In this document: positions 26,445 through 35,763 of the stretch, one piece after another | Layout of the letters: each line of letters begins with the position of its first letter | Position numbering within the stretch: position 1 is the first letter of the stretch | DNA from: DATFMH01 sp035267045 | Lineage (GTDB): Bacteria; Bacteroidota; Rhodothermia; Balneolales; DATFMH01 | Length of the DNA: 41,735 nucleotides | NCBI GenBank assembly: GCA_035267045.1 | Contig: DATFMH010000027.1 | Location: 1 to 41,735, forward strand | Direction of reading: 5' to 3' | Translations under genes and position numbers: made by a program | The notes under the pieces: generated by a model | What the model was told of the DNA's origin: nothing | The model's input: only the letters and a program-made list of their open reading frames with translations | Databases searched by the model: none

Positions 26445-28871
26445 ATGACTAAAAAGACAATTACTGTTTTCACATCTTCCTTATTAGTTTTTTGTACAAT
26501 GTGCATAATATTTGCACCTGATTTAAGAGCACAGAATACATCCGCCAGGGACTTATCCCCCAAAGAAATTGTTTCAAAAGGTCATACTCCCCAAGGCTGG
26601 ATGCGGGATTCATGGACAGATACTTTGAACTATTTTACAACAAAATCTTCCCGATCAGATAAAATCGATCTTGTCATTCAGTCTGACTCCCTCGTGCATG
26701 ATCGCTTTTTTAAGAATGTGCATTTCCAGCCCAACTCTACTTATGAACTCAGCTACTGGATGAAAACAGACAATGTAACGGGAAAGAGATCCAAAGCTGG
26801 CGCAGGTGTAAGTGTAGGATCAGGCACCGGTTTCAAAATCACGAATACGAATTTTGATCTCAGGAAATCAATTAGCGGCACAAAGAACTGGACTCATCAG
26901 ATTATTACATTTCATACGAAGGATGAAGACAGTATGGTCCTCTCTTTTCTGCTTGGTAAAAACGGTGCAGCCAAAGGTACTGTTACCATTGATGATATCA
27001 CTCTTAAACAGGTCTCCCATACCCCATTTAAACCGGCAATAACTGTTCATCTCGATCAAAAAAGAACTCCGATGTCTCCTTATATTTACGGTCAGTTTAT
27101 GGAGCACGTTGGTCGAAGTATTTATGGTGGCGTTTGGGCAGAAATGCTGCAGGACAGGAAATTTTATTTCATGCCCGGCACCCAAAAATCTCCCTGGACT
27201 TTTTCCGGATCAAAAGGTGCTTTAGTGATCGACTCGACCAACGCATATGTGGGAAAATATTCCCCGGAACTTCATTCAACGGATTCAAATAAAGCTGGTT
27301 TACAACAGGGATATCTCGGTCTGAAAAATGGCGATTCGTATATAGGACATATCGTTATGGCCGGATCACCCTCTTCCTTGCCGGTTGATATCATCCTGAG
27401 CTGGGGTGATAAACCGTCGCAAAAAGAAGTCGTTAAAATTAACAGGATCGATTACAACTACAAAAGCTATCCGTTTACTTTTCATGATGTTAAAGGATCA
27501 AAAAACGGAACACTGACCATCAAGCCAGAAGGAAAAGGATACGTTGAAATCGGAACATTGTCCCTGATGCCTGCTTCGAATATCAACGGCTTTCGATCGG
27601 ATGTGATTTCCCTGATGAAACAACTCAATTCCCCTGTTTATCGCTGGCCGGGTGGTAATTTTGTGAGCGGTTATAACTGGAAAGATGGTATCGGGAAAAG
27701 GGATAAGCGACCACCGAAAATCGATAGAGCCTGGGTTAACAGTTATAGGAAAAATCCATGGAGGGCCGTGGAGCCAAATGATGTTGGTATTGATGAATTC
27801 ATGCAACTGTGTAAGATTTTACACACTAAAGCGTATATCGCCCTGAATACAGGATTGGGAAATGCCAACCTGGCCGCACAGGAAGTGCAGTATTTGAATG
27901 GCTCTGCTAAAAAGTCTATGGGAAAATGGCGGGCAGAAAATGGTCACCCGAAACCATATAACGTTAAATTTTTTGCCGTTGGTAACGAGATGTTCGGAAG
28001 CTGGCAACTGGGCCATATGCCCGAGAACAAGTATGTTAAGAAAAACAACCGAGTAGCGAAAGCCGTTTGGTCGGTAGATCCATCGGCTAAGCTCGTCGCC
28101 GTTGGTTCCGGGAACCGTTGGAATAAGGAGATGTTCCAATACAGCTCAAAATACATGAATTACATTAGTGAACATTTTTACCGTCAGGACTGGCTGGGTA
28201 AAGGATTGATGACACATATCATGCAAATACCTCACGCCATTCATGATATTGCAGCCGGGCAACGCAAAATGAATCATGACTTGCCGGAGTTAAAGAATCA
28301 TCCGGTTAAAATTGCCATGGATGAATGGAATTACTGGTATGGTCCACATATCTACGGTGTTTTGGGTACCCGCTATTTTTTGCGTGATGCTTTAGGAATA
28401 GCGGCCGGAATCAATGCCTATTCACGGAACTCGGATATTGTATTCATGGCCAATTATGCTCAGACCGTAAATGTCATCGGTGCCATAAAAGCCACAAAAA
28501 CGACCTCTTTTATGGCTGCAACAGGTGTGGTACTGGCCACCTATCGAAAAGAATTCGGCACCCAGCCGGTCGAAACAACCGGAGAAAAATTACCATTTGA
28601 TATAGCTTCTTCTTTAACCAAAGATCACAAATATCTGACGATATCGGTTGTCAATACAACAGACAAAGATCAGAAACTGCCGGTTACCATAACCGGTGGC
28701 AACGTAAAAAAATCCGGACTGATGTATTACATTACCGGAAAAAATTCTATGGTTTATAATCTTCCGGGAAAACAAGCTGTTAGAACAAGGCAAAAGACGG
28801 TTCATTTAGGAAATGAATTGACAATTCCTAAGATGAGTGCGTGTATTTTTCGGTTCCCGGTTTTGAAATGA
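26445..28871 (+). CDS. GH51 alpha-L-arabinofuranosidase with N-terminal carbohydrate-binding-like domain
   Basis: The protein has 808 residues and is the only clear plus-strand gene in the window. A Sec signal peptide (about 1-29, ending L-R-A-Q) is followed by a CBM4/9-like jelly-roll (about 45-195). The GH51 catalytic domain starts at about 200 (GQFMEHVGRSIYGGVWAEML), and a second beta-sandwich is inserted at about 249-376. The acid/base is Glu515 (AVGNEMFGSWQLGHM) and the nucleophile is Glu627 (AMDEWNYW). The inserted domain is shared with the 719-residue GH51, but the catalytic motifs here are canonical. The extra domain suggests action on polymeric or insoluble arabinan or arabinoxylan rather than short oligosaccharides. 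The gene is convergent with the following minus-strand group, with a palindromic repeat between them. Confidence 0.9.
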   Translation: MTKKTITVFTSSLLVFCTMCIIFAPDLRAQNTSARDLSPKEIVSKGHTPQGWMRDSWTDTLNYFTTKSSRSDKIDLVIQSDSLVHDRFFKNVHFQPNSTYELSYWMKTDNVTGKRSKAGAGVSVGSGTGFKITNTNFDLRKSISGTKNWTHQIITFHTKDEDSMVLSFLLGKNGAAKGTVTIDDITLKQVSHTPFKPAITVHLDQKRTPMSPYIYGQFMEHVGRSIYGGVWAEMLQDRKFYFMPGTQKSPWTFSGSKGALVIDSTNAYVGKYSPELHSTDSNKAGLQQGYLGLKNGDSYIGHIVMAGSPSSLPVDIILSWGDKPSQKEVVKINRIDYNYKSYPFTFHDVKGSKNGTLTIKPEGKGYVEIGTLSLMPASNINGFRSDVISLMKQLNSPVYRWPGGNFVSGYNWKDGIGKRDKRPPKIDRAWVNSYRKNPWRAVEPNDVGIDEFMQLCKILHTKAYIALNTGLGNANLAAQEVQYLNGSAKKSMGKWRAENGHPKPYNVKFFAVGNEMFGSWQLGHMPENKYVKKNNRVAKAVWSVDPSAKLVAVGSGNRWNKEMFQYSSKYMNYISEHFYRQDWLGKGLMTHIMQIPHAIHDIAAGQRKMNHDLPELKNHPVKIAMDEWNYWYGPHIYGVLGTRYFLRDALGIAAGINAYSRNSDIVFMANYAQTVNVIGAIKATKTTSFMAATGVVLATYRKEFGTQPVETTGEKLPFDIASSLTKDHKYLTISVVNTTDKDQKLPVTITGGNVKKSGLMYYITGKNSMVYNLPGKQAVRTRQKTVHLGNELTIPKMSACIFRFPVLK

Positions 28872-29016
28872 AATGACGACAATAGATGATATAGAACGCA
28901 GGTGCCGCTGATTTGGGGGATAATCGCAGAAATTCGGGGCGATTTCCTTCCGTCGTTGTTGCCAAAAGCTTGATCAATGGAATAATGAAACCATAAATTT
29001 ATGAAGGCACAAAACC

Positions 29017-29044
29017 GTAGGGGCATGCTATAGCATGTCCCTAC
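29017..29044. repeat. Palindromic repeat GTAGGGRCATG family, copy 1
   Basis: GTAGGGGCATGCTA and TAGCATGTCCCTAC form 14-base arms with a single mismatch between the convergent GH51 and unknown-protein genes. It shares its outer arms with the palindrome at 37974-38005. Such repeats could act as bidirectional terminators or as mobile REP-like units. Confidence 0.6.
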
Positions 29045-29084
29045 TACTCCGATTTCCCTCTTCAGGATTTATCAGTGGTTAAAA

Positions 29085-30896
29085 TCATTTACAGTTTGGC
29101 ATGCGAAAAGCGCCGATTTTGGTCGAGTACCTGGTTGCATTTTTCTTATAGTAATCACCTACATACCAAATGGTACAACCATCACTCGGATCAACGGCTG
29201 TCTGGGTATAATCTTCCCAGCGGTAGGTATGTGTTTGAGACGCACGCCCTTTCGCAAGTACCTGTTCATGCAGTGTCAGTTTCCCTTTGGGATCACCGGC
29301 CAACCTTCCGGCAAATCGTTGACCAGGATAATTCGGGGTGCCACCGAAAGAATATCCTATCCCAATATCGCCTTTCTTATCAATAGCCGGACTTCCGAGC
29401 CACCGGTAATATTTGTCGGGGGCATAGGTTCCCTGCTGATACAATTTAATTCGGTTTTTCCGGCCTGCTCTGAATTCATACCATCGTATTCCACCGCCGC
29501 CCTCCGAGGTATTGACCGAATGCACGGCAACGATGGATTGCTGATTACCAATCCTTCTGTAAACAAGACGTGACATAATTTTATCCCCTTGTGAGTCAAG
29601 GTGTTGGTCCGTACCAGGTTGAGGTACACAATGAGACAGTTGACCGTCACACAAATAATGATAGGGAGCTACTTTTATCTTCTCCGGTCCCATTACTTTC
29701 GTTTTTGACGGATCTTTCCAGTCCACATGATATTTCCATGCGTATATCTTATCGCTTTCAAATTTTCCTTTTAACTGTGTACCTCCGGCGGCCATCATGA
29801 TATTTGGCGATCCTTTTGGTGGTAATTGAGTACCTTCCACATCAGCATTATTCAGGAAATTAACCCCTTTGATCAAGACACATTGTTCGGTCGCCTTTTC
29901 CCCTTTCAACATTTTTTTTCGGTCAGCTACACAAGCTTCTTTCTCAACAACTTTATCGCCGGCACTGGTGGGTACATAATAACCATCCGGCCATATGGCG
30001 GGACGCGGATAATCGGGAAAATGCTGCCGTATAAACTCATAACGATAATAGGAACCCATTGGATTAGGAGTTGAACTTACGGCATAACACATGGCATACG
30101 ATCCTTCATTATCCGCCTTTTTCCAGGGTCGCGTGTATGGATGTTGTTCCGTTGTATCATAAGGCGGATTAAATAACTTCGCTGCTTTACCGGGTTGTTT
30201 CTGCTCACCGATTACACTTTCCCGGGCCGGTTCACCGGATTTCAAGGGCGGCCGATTTATTTTTCTTTCCATAGGCCGGAATATGGGCATGACAATCAGC
30301 CAACGGTTGGCAAGCTGATCATACCGAACAACGGCGTCCCCATTGTCACGTGCTTCACACGCACCCCCAAATCCGCGGAATACATTATTTGTATTCATCG
30401 GACCATAAAGCACTTTTCCCGTCTTATTAAATTTTTCCCCTTTTTTTGTGTATATAGCCATCCTGGTATTCACAATCTGAACAATGAAATTCGGTCCGAC
30501 TGCAATACTGTTGTCGGAAGGATTATGCAATTTGATCCACCCTTGAGGCCCTTTGAATCCTTCACCGAGTCCATCAAAACTTGCAACAAGTTTGGCAGCC
30601 GATTCTGCCCCTTGTGATGTTTGTTCTACAGCCGCTGCTCCTTTAGGAACCGTAATTCGTGGCCTTTTGTATTTATTATTTATAGCTTTGTCGGAATTCC
30701 GGACCTGGCCGGATGCTGCGAGGGGTGCCGACACATCATGCGAAACCGGTTGTTTTACGGTTATACTGCTGTCCTGTCTCACACTACTATGTATTGATTC
30801 TGATGATTTGGCTAATCCTGGAAATAATATATTTCCTAAACAAAATGATAATGTTACAATACTCAGGTACCTGAATCTGCGATGAAATTTCTTCAT
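29085..30896 (-). CDS. Secreted protein of unknown function, translationally coupled to the M1 peptidase
   Basis: The protein has 603 residues and no function is recognised. It has a Sec signal peptide (about 1-34) and a low-complexity region (about 35-95), then a long all-beta region with propeller-like repeats: DNSIAVGPNFIVQIVNTRMAIY, VVRYDQLANRWLIVMP, RWLGSPAIDKKGDIGIGYS and DPSDGCTIWYVGDYY. The C-terminus has a Cys pair (CTIW and the terminal NCK) that could form a disulfide. Similar exported proteins of a sialidase/propeller look are known to me only as hypotheticals. Its ATG lies two bases after the stop of the M1 peptidase gene, which implies coupled translation and a shared process. 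Confidence 0.75.
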   Translation of the reverse strand: MKKFHRRFRYLSIVTLSFCLGNILFPGLAKSSESIHSSVRQDSSITVKQPVSHDVSAPLAASGQVRNSDKAINNKYKRPRITVPKGAAAVEQTSQGAESAAKLVASFDGLGEGFKGPQGWIKLHNPSDNSIAVGPNFIVQIVNTRMAIYTKKGEKFNKTGKVLYGPMNTNNVFRGFGGACEARDNGDAVVRYDQLANRWLIVMPIFRPMERKINRPPLKSGEPARESVIGEQKQPGKAAKLFNPPYDTTEQHPYTRPWKKADNEGSYAMCYAVSSTPNPMGSYYRYEFIRQHFPDYPRPAIWPDGYYVPTSAGDKVVEKEACVADRKKMLKGEKATEQCVLIKGVNFLNNADVEGTQLPPKGSPNIMMAAGGTQLKGKFESDKIYAWKYHVDWKDPSKTKVMGPEKIKVAPYHYLCDGQLSHCVPQPGTDQHLDSQGDKIMSRLVYRRIGNQQSIVAVHSVNTSEGGGGIRWYEFRAGRKNRIKLYQQGTYAPDKYYRWLGSPAIDKKGDIGIGYSFGGTPNYPGQRFAGRLAGDPKGKLTLHEQVLAKGRASQTHTYRWEDYTQTAVDPSDGCTIWYVGDYYKKNATRYSTKIGAFRMPNCK

Positions 30897-30898
30897 GA

Positions 30899-32566
30899 TT
30901 ATTCTCTTATGGTTGGAGCAGAAATAGAATCTGTTTTGATATAAAAGTTTTTATCGATCTTAAAGTCTGAAGGTTTTTTTAGATGCAACCTAGCCATTTG
31001 CCAACGATCAGATGTCGGTTTGATAAATGTCCATTTCCCTTCTGATAGTTGAACCTTCAGCGGCATATTGAAATGCTTCAAATCCGCATTCCACCGGTAA
31101 TGGAGTTCATGATCACGGATATAATATTGGAGAGTGGGAATCCCGGTCTCACGTAGATATTCATCAAATACGTCGTCCAGGTTTTTACCGGAATGGGCGA
31201 TGAAATAATCCTTGATCTGCTGGGTGGTTACGGTCTGATGGTAATACTTCTTTTGTATGCCGTGCAGGATATTCCTAAAAGTTGCATCATTATTAATGAT
31301 TTCCCGGATCATCAGGAGCATATTGCCTCCTTTATAATACATATCCCCGGATCCTTCATCATGTACACCGTAATGACCAATGATCGGTTTGCGGTTTCTT
31401 ATATGTCTCCGTTCACCTCTTGTATAGGCTTCCCCGGCTTTCTTACCAAACTGACTCTCCACATAAAGCGCCTCCGCATAATTGGCAAACGATTCATGGA
31501 TCCACATATCTGCAATATCGCTAGCTGTCACACTATTTCCCCACCATTGATGAGCACTTTCATGTACGATTATGAAATCGAATTTCAACCCATAACCGGT
31601 TCCCGATTCATCGCGTCCCCGGTAACCAAAGGCATAATGATTGCCATAGGTCACATTCGATTGATCTTCCATTCCGGTACTAATGACATCCACGAGTTTA
31701 TAGCTGTCTTTATAAAACGGATAGGGTCCGAACCAGTATTCAAAGCTTTTTAACATCTTATGAACCTGTGGCGGAAAATACTTCTCAGCCTTTTTCAAAT
31801 TATAATCCAGCACCCAGTAATCGAGATCCAGTTTTCCTTTTAAACCGTTATATGTGCCATGAAAATGCTTAAAATTGCCGATAACAACCGCCACATCATA
31901 ATTATTGATAGGATTGCTGACAAACCATGAGTAGGTTGTTGTGCCATTCGAATGATGCGTTTTTTTACGTAATCGACCATTCGAAACATCTACTAACGGA
32001 TCAGGAACCGTAACATTGATACTCATGCTGTCCGGCTCATCTTTCCATTGATCTTTGTTGGGCCACCAAACGCTCGCACCAATACCCTGGCTCGTCGTTT
32101 CGATCCACGGCCGGCCTTTCTTGTCCCTGCTCCAGCTGAATCCTCCCGACCAGGGTGGTTTTTTGGCCACATGCGGATGACCGGAATAATGAACAACGAT
32201 GCGTTTTTGAGTTCCTATCTCCTGCTTTGCTTTCATCGATATGAAATAGGCATTGCCGTCCCTTTGGAACTTCAAATCCTGACCATCCTGCGTCACACGG
32301 TCGATATGCAACGGTTTCCGGAGATCAATCTGCATATTCTTTGCATCATTCGTAACTTTATAAGTAATCCCATTCCAACCCGATATCGTCGAATCTTTCG
32401 GGTTTACCGTTAGATGCAGGTCATAAAATGTCACATCCCACCATGCCCGCTGTGGGTTGACGGCCCCATGCAATGTATCGGCATGAGTGAATGAAGTTGA
32501 TGCCTGCCCATAAACCATTATAGAAAAGGCAAAACTCATTATCGAAAGCAAAATAAATCGTCGCAT
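30899..32566 (-). CDS. M1-family zinc metallopeptidase, secreted
   Basis: The protein has 555 residues. The signal peptide (about 1-21, ending M-V-Y-G-Q) leads into an N-terminal beta-domain and a thermolysin-like domain. The zinc site is H335-E-S-A-H339 with Glu358 (HESFANY) as third ligand. The exopeptidase motif is G298-M-E-D in place of GAMEN, and the probable catalytic Tyr is in the YYKGG segment (410-411). The length fits the short bacterial M1 enzymes without the C-terminal helical domain. It should trim N-terminal residues from peptides outside the cytoplasm. It follows the S9 gene after about 100 bases containing a nested inverted repeat, and precedes the unknown secreted protein by two bases. 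Confidence 0.88.
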   Translation of the reverse strand: MRRFILLSIMSFAFSIMVYGQASTSFTHADTLHGAVNPQRAWWDVTFYDLHLTVNPKDSTISGWNGITYKVTNDAKNMQIDLRKPLHIDRVTQDGQDLKFQRDGNAYFISMKAKQEIGTQKRIVVHYSGHPHVAKKPPWSGGFSWSRDKKGRPWIETTSQGIGASVWWPNKDQWKDEPDSMSINVTVPDPLVDVSNGRLRKKTHHSNGTTTYSWFVSNPINNYDVAVVIGNFKHFHGTYNGLKGKLDLDYWVLDYNLKKAEKYFPPQVHKMLKSFEYWFGPYPFYKDSYKLVDVISTGMEDQSNVTYGNHYAFGYRGRDESGTGYGLKFDFIIVHESAHQWWGNSVTASDIADMWIHESFANYAEALYVESQFGKKAGEAYTRGERRHIRNRKPIIGHYGVHDEGSGDMYYKGGNMLLMIREIINNDATFRNILHGIQKKYYHQTVTTQQIKDYFIAHSGKNLDDVFDEYLRETGIPTLQYYIRDHELHYRWNADLKHFNMPLKVQLSEGKWTFIKPTSDRWQMARLHLKKPSDFKIDKNFYIKTDSISAPTIRE

Positions 32567-32587
32567 CAGTAATACATTAGTTACCAG

Positions 32588-32653
32588 GTTATTAAGTTAT
32601 TAAGTTATTGAGTAGTAACTTATTATACTCAATAACCCAATACACTTAATAAC
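32588..32653 (-). repeat. Nested inverted repeats between the S9 and M1 peptidase genes
   Basis: The inner arms GTTATTGAGTA (32604-32614) and TACTCAATAAC (32626-32636) are perfect over 11 bp. The outer arms GTTATTAAGT (32588-32597, repeated at 32596-32605) and ACTTAATAAC (32644-32653) are also perfect. The element starts 14 bases past the S9 stop and ends about 20 bases before the M1 start, so it could be a processing or attenuation signal within an operon. Confidence 0.55.
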
Positions 32654-32666
32654 TGTTTTTTCCGCT

Positions 32667-34958
32667 TTAATGAACCTTTATATCAAACTCCTCAGGTGGT
32701 ACGGCGTGTTCGAGATTACGAACAAAATAATTCCACCGTCTTCTCACCATATAAGGATCGAAATAAAAACCATGATGGCGGTTTGGCAATATAATCAGGT
32801 CAAAATCCTTATTGGCCGCTTCCAGTGAGTCGACCATCAGATAGGTACAATATGGAGGCACATTATTATCCATCGTACCTTTGGCTAACAGCAGTTTTCC
32901 TTTCAGGTTATGAGCCAGTAACTCATTGGCCTGGTTGTCGTAATTCGTGGAATCACCGTACGTTTTCAGCAAACCTTCGTACTTTTCACCCCAGTCGGCT
33001 TCATAATCGCGGTTATCCTCGTTGCCTGCTTCGGAGACGCCCACTTTAAAAAAGTTGGGATAAGTCAGCATAGCCCGGGTTGTGGCAAAACCGCCACCAG
33101 AGTGCCCCCAGATGCCCACTTCATTCTGATTCATCCAGGAATACTTTTTGCTCAATTGCTTAACCATCGCCACCTGGTCCGGAAGTCCATTATCTCCCAT
33201 ATCACCATACCAGTAATCCTGAAAGGATTTGGAACGGCCGGGTGTCCCGAGTGCGTTTTCTTCCACTACAATAAAACCTAACTCCGCCATCGACTGTTTA
33301 TCCATTCTTGCCGCACTAAACGACCACCCACCCACACTTCCGGTTTGTGGCCCCGGGTAAATATAAACCAGCACCGGGTAGGATTTATTTGGATTAAAAT
33401 TAGTCGGCTTAAACATCATCCCGTACAGATTTGTCTTGCCATCTCTTGCCTTGACGGTGAACGGTGTCGGCGGCTTCCAGCCGGTAGCTTTAAGTTCAGC
33501 TATATTTGCCTTATCCAGAGTCTTAATTTTTCTGCCGTTATTATTTCTAACAACTGAAACAGGTGGAGTTATCGGCGTCGAATACGTATCCACAAAATAT
33601 TTTCCATCTTTGGATACCGTAATTTCATGATCAGCGGTCTTCGGCGTAAGCAGCTTCAGGTGTTTTCCACTGAAATCAACACTATAGAAATAATGATAAT
33701 AGGGATTCCCTTCATGCCTGCAGGATCCGGTAAAATATATTTTATGATTTTTACGATCGATATAACGCACCTGCAAGACATTCCAATCACCTTTGGTTAT
33801 CGGATGTTCAAGCTTACCGGTTTTGAGATTATAGAGATACAGATGTCCCCAGTTACTTCTCTGTGAGTACCAGATAGCTTCATTACTTTCCGGCAGTACA
33901 TGCCAGTTTACCTTGTTGGCACCGGACTCGAAGAATGTTTTAACTTTTTCATTTAAGATTTTGTGCACATCGCCCGTTTGCGGATCAGCCATTCGCAGGG
34001 TAACACTTTGAAGATTTCTCGACACGGAGGCAAACGCCAGTTTATCACTATTGGGTCCCCATTCGGTATCCAGGAATTCACCACCACGTCCTGCAATATC
34101 ATCGCTGATCGTCGACCGCTGGGCATCGGCTTTCATCTTCAGATGAACAACATGCGGATGAGGTTTCAGATCAATAACCACGCGTTCAATTTTAAATATG
34201 GCACTGTCGCCGGGCAGGGAATATTTCCATTTCATCAATTTAGGATGACCAATTTTCGTTTGAACGAGGTACATATTTTTCACCAACCGGGCATCCTGAC
34301 GAAAAGTGGCGATGCGTTCTGAGTTAGGCGACCAGCGAACAACCGGAATATCACTTGTGATCCATCCTCCATTGTTCGTGCCATATCCATAATTTTTCTT
34401 CCCGTTAAATGTGAGCTGCGTTAGCTTGCCCGTTTTAACGTTCCGCATCCACAAATTGTAATCCCTGATAAAAACGGCTTTGGTGCCATCCGGAGATAAA
34501 ACATCATTGCCTGCCGCACGGTATTCACAATCATATGTATTCAAATTACAACGGTATTTCGTCCTGCCCACACTGAAATATAATGTATGGCCGTTGTTAG
34601 TGAGACCCAATTCCCGGATAGGCAGGTGCATCGGATCAACGTGTCTGTTCAGCACCTTTGATAAAGACTCAGATAATTTTTTTTGATTAAAAGCGTCTTT
34701 AATCTGGCCGGTAGAAGGATCATAAATTTTAAAGACATTTCCACCAGCTGCAGCATCACTATAAATCAACTTTCCGTCTTCCAGCCATGTGGCATTTGAT
34801 ACCGTATGGTGCACCATGGAATCGGTATAGGCCGGTAAAAAATGCTCGGCGCGTTTATAATCCTGTCGAGTCAGCTTTTTTTGCTGCGCCAGACATGTAC
34901 TTGTTATCAAAAAGAGGATAATACTTACAAAAAATGAATATTTACCCGGTAATTTCAT
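32667..34958 (-). CDS. S9 prolyl-oligopeptidase/DPP4-type serine peptidase, secreted
   Basis: The start is placed at the ATG at 34958 (763 residues) rather than a GTG five codons upstream, because the ATG opens a compact signal peptide (MKLPGKYSFFVSIILFL, ending T-C-L-A-Q). A beta-propeller (about 60-480) is followed by the alpha/beta-hydrolase with Ser620 (GIWGHSGGGFATT), Asp697 (KGTMDNNV) and His729 (NRHHG). It is a paralogue of the lipoprotein S9 gene at 23.8-26.1 kb but lacks the lipobox arrangement there, so it may work in the periplasm. It leads a peptidase cluster with the M1 enzyme and the unknown secreted protein. Cleavage of proline-containing peptides is the family expectation, not shown here. 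Confidence 0.87.
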   Translation of the reverse strand: MKLPGKYSFFVSIILFLITSTCLAQQKKLTRQDYKRAEHFLPAYTDSMVHHTVSNATWLEDGKLIYSDAAAGGNVFKIYDPSTGQIKDAFNQKKLSESLSKVLNRHVDPMHLPIRELGLTNNGHTLYFSVGRTKYRCNLNTYDCEYRAAGNDVLSPDGTKAVFIRDYNLWMRNVKTGKLTQLTFNGKKNYGYGTNNGGWITSDIPVVRWSPNSERIATFRQDARLVKNMYLVQTKIGHPKLMKWKYSLPGDSAIFKIERVVIDLKPHPHVVHLKMKADAQRSTISDDIAGRGGEFLDTEWGPNSDKLAFASVSRNLQSVTLRMADPQTGDVHKILNEKVKTFFESGANKVNWHVLPESNEAIWYSQRSNWGHLYLYNLKTGKLEHPITKGDWNVLQVRYIDRKNHKIYFTGSCRHEGNPYYHYFYSVDFSGKHLKLLTPKTADHEITVSKDGKYFVDTYSTPITPPVSVVRNNNGRKIKTLDKANIAELKATGWKPPTPFTVKARDGKTNLYGMMFKPTNFNPNKSYPVLVYIYPGPQTGSVGGWSFSAARMDKQSMAELGFIVVEENALGTPGRSKSFQDYWYGDMGDNGLPDQVAMVKQLSKKYSWMNQNEVGIWGHSGGGFATTRAMLTYPNFFKVGVSEAGNEDNRDYEADWGEKYEGLLKTYGDSTNYDNQANELLAHNLKGKLLLAKGTMDNNVPPYCTYLMVDSLEAANKDFDLIILPNRHHGFYFDPYMVRRRWNYFVRNLEHAVPPEEFDIKVH

Positions 34959-35763
34959 GATCTTAAACCTCACTTAGTTACAATTAGTCAAAATACTACC
35001 ACCGGTTATCGATTGTTAAGCTGGAAATAGCTTGCATAACAATCGCGATGTCCGTTGTTAAGATGTTAGCATCTATGACTGATTCTGTTTGTTATAAGTT
35101 GTTATAACTTTATATCATTCTGCTTTGACGATACTAGTCTTTATTGAATGCATATGCAATTGCATGCAAGATACAACGTTTAACAAAACCATCACTTCAG
35201 TCATAATGCTATTTGACTAATGGATATCAATTAGTCAGGCGGGATGAAAAAAGCAATATCTAACTTGTGATCCGTAAACATACTATTACAGGTTGATAAT
35301 TATCTATTAATTTTTGAATGAAAGTATGTATCACTACCGTAGTTTTTTTCTTAACAAATAAACTCCGGATGAGTTTCCTGCCTGTAGATATAAACAAGAT
35401 TACAACATCTAACCATTTGTCATTTTAATAATGGCCTGCTAATTAGACTTTGCTCTTATTTGCTTTACTATATTTTTTCATTAACACTTTCCGTGTAATC
35501 AGCGTCATCCGTGTGAATCCGTGATTCAGACAATAAAAAACGTAATAAAAGCAAAGATTGTCAGAATTTGGATTTGCCAGATTTAGAGATGGTTGGATTG
35601 GTTTCTTGCTAATAAAGAAGGGCCCCACCGATTTAGGTGGAGCCCTTCTTTAAATCCACTTTTACCTGCGATAATCTGTGGCTAAAATTTAAAAACCTGT
35701 CAGGTTTGAATAAACGTTTTTTATAAATACAGCGAATCAAATAAATTCTTTGGCCTTTAACAA
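34959..35763. other. 805-base intergenic region with palindromes and dispersed repeats
   Basis: No gene is supported. Near the S9 start lie an inverted repeat GATTGTTA/TAACAATC (35011-35018, 35037-35044), a hairpin GTTATAA-GTTG-TTATAAC (35091-35108) and interlocking palindromes (35149-35169). Further right are a dispersed repeat with CATCCGTGTGAATCCGTG (about 35505-35527), the serine-hydrolase terminator, and a small AAACCTGTCAGGTTT palindrome near 35694. Confidence 0.5.
35614..35651 (-). terminator. Strong bidirectional hairpin terminator after the serine hydrolase
   Basis: The arms 35614-35629 and 35636-35651 pair over 16 positions with one mismatch (AAAGAAGGGC and GCCCTTCTTT at the outer ends, CCACC/GGTGG at the inner ends) around a 6-base loop. 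It lies about 110 bases past the serine hydrolase stop, and on the minus strand CTTCTTTATT follows. Confidence 0.75.

Noticed and set aside
31193..31753. 186-codon open frame on the plus strand inside the M1 peptidase gene
   Set aside because: It is antisense to the well-supported zinc peptidase, has no recognisable domains, and its openness follows from codon use of the opposite strand.
35443..35628. 61-codon open frame on the minus strand
   Set aside because: It lies across a dispersed repeat and the terminator hairpin; the translation has no protein character.
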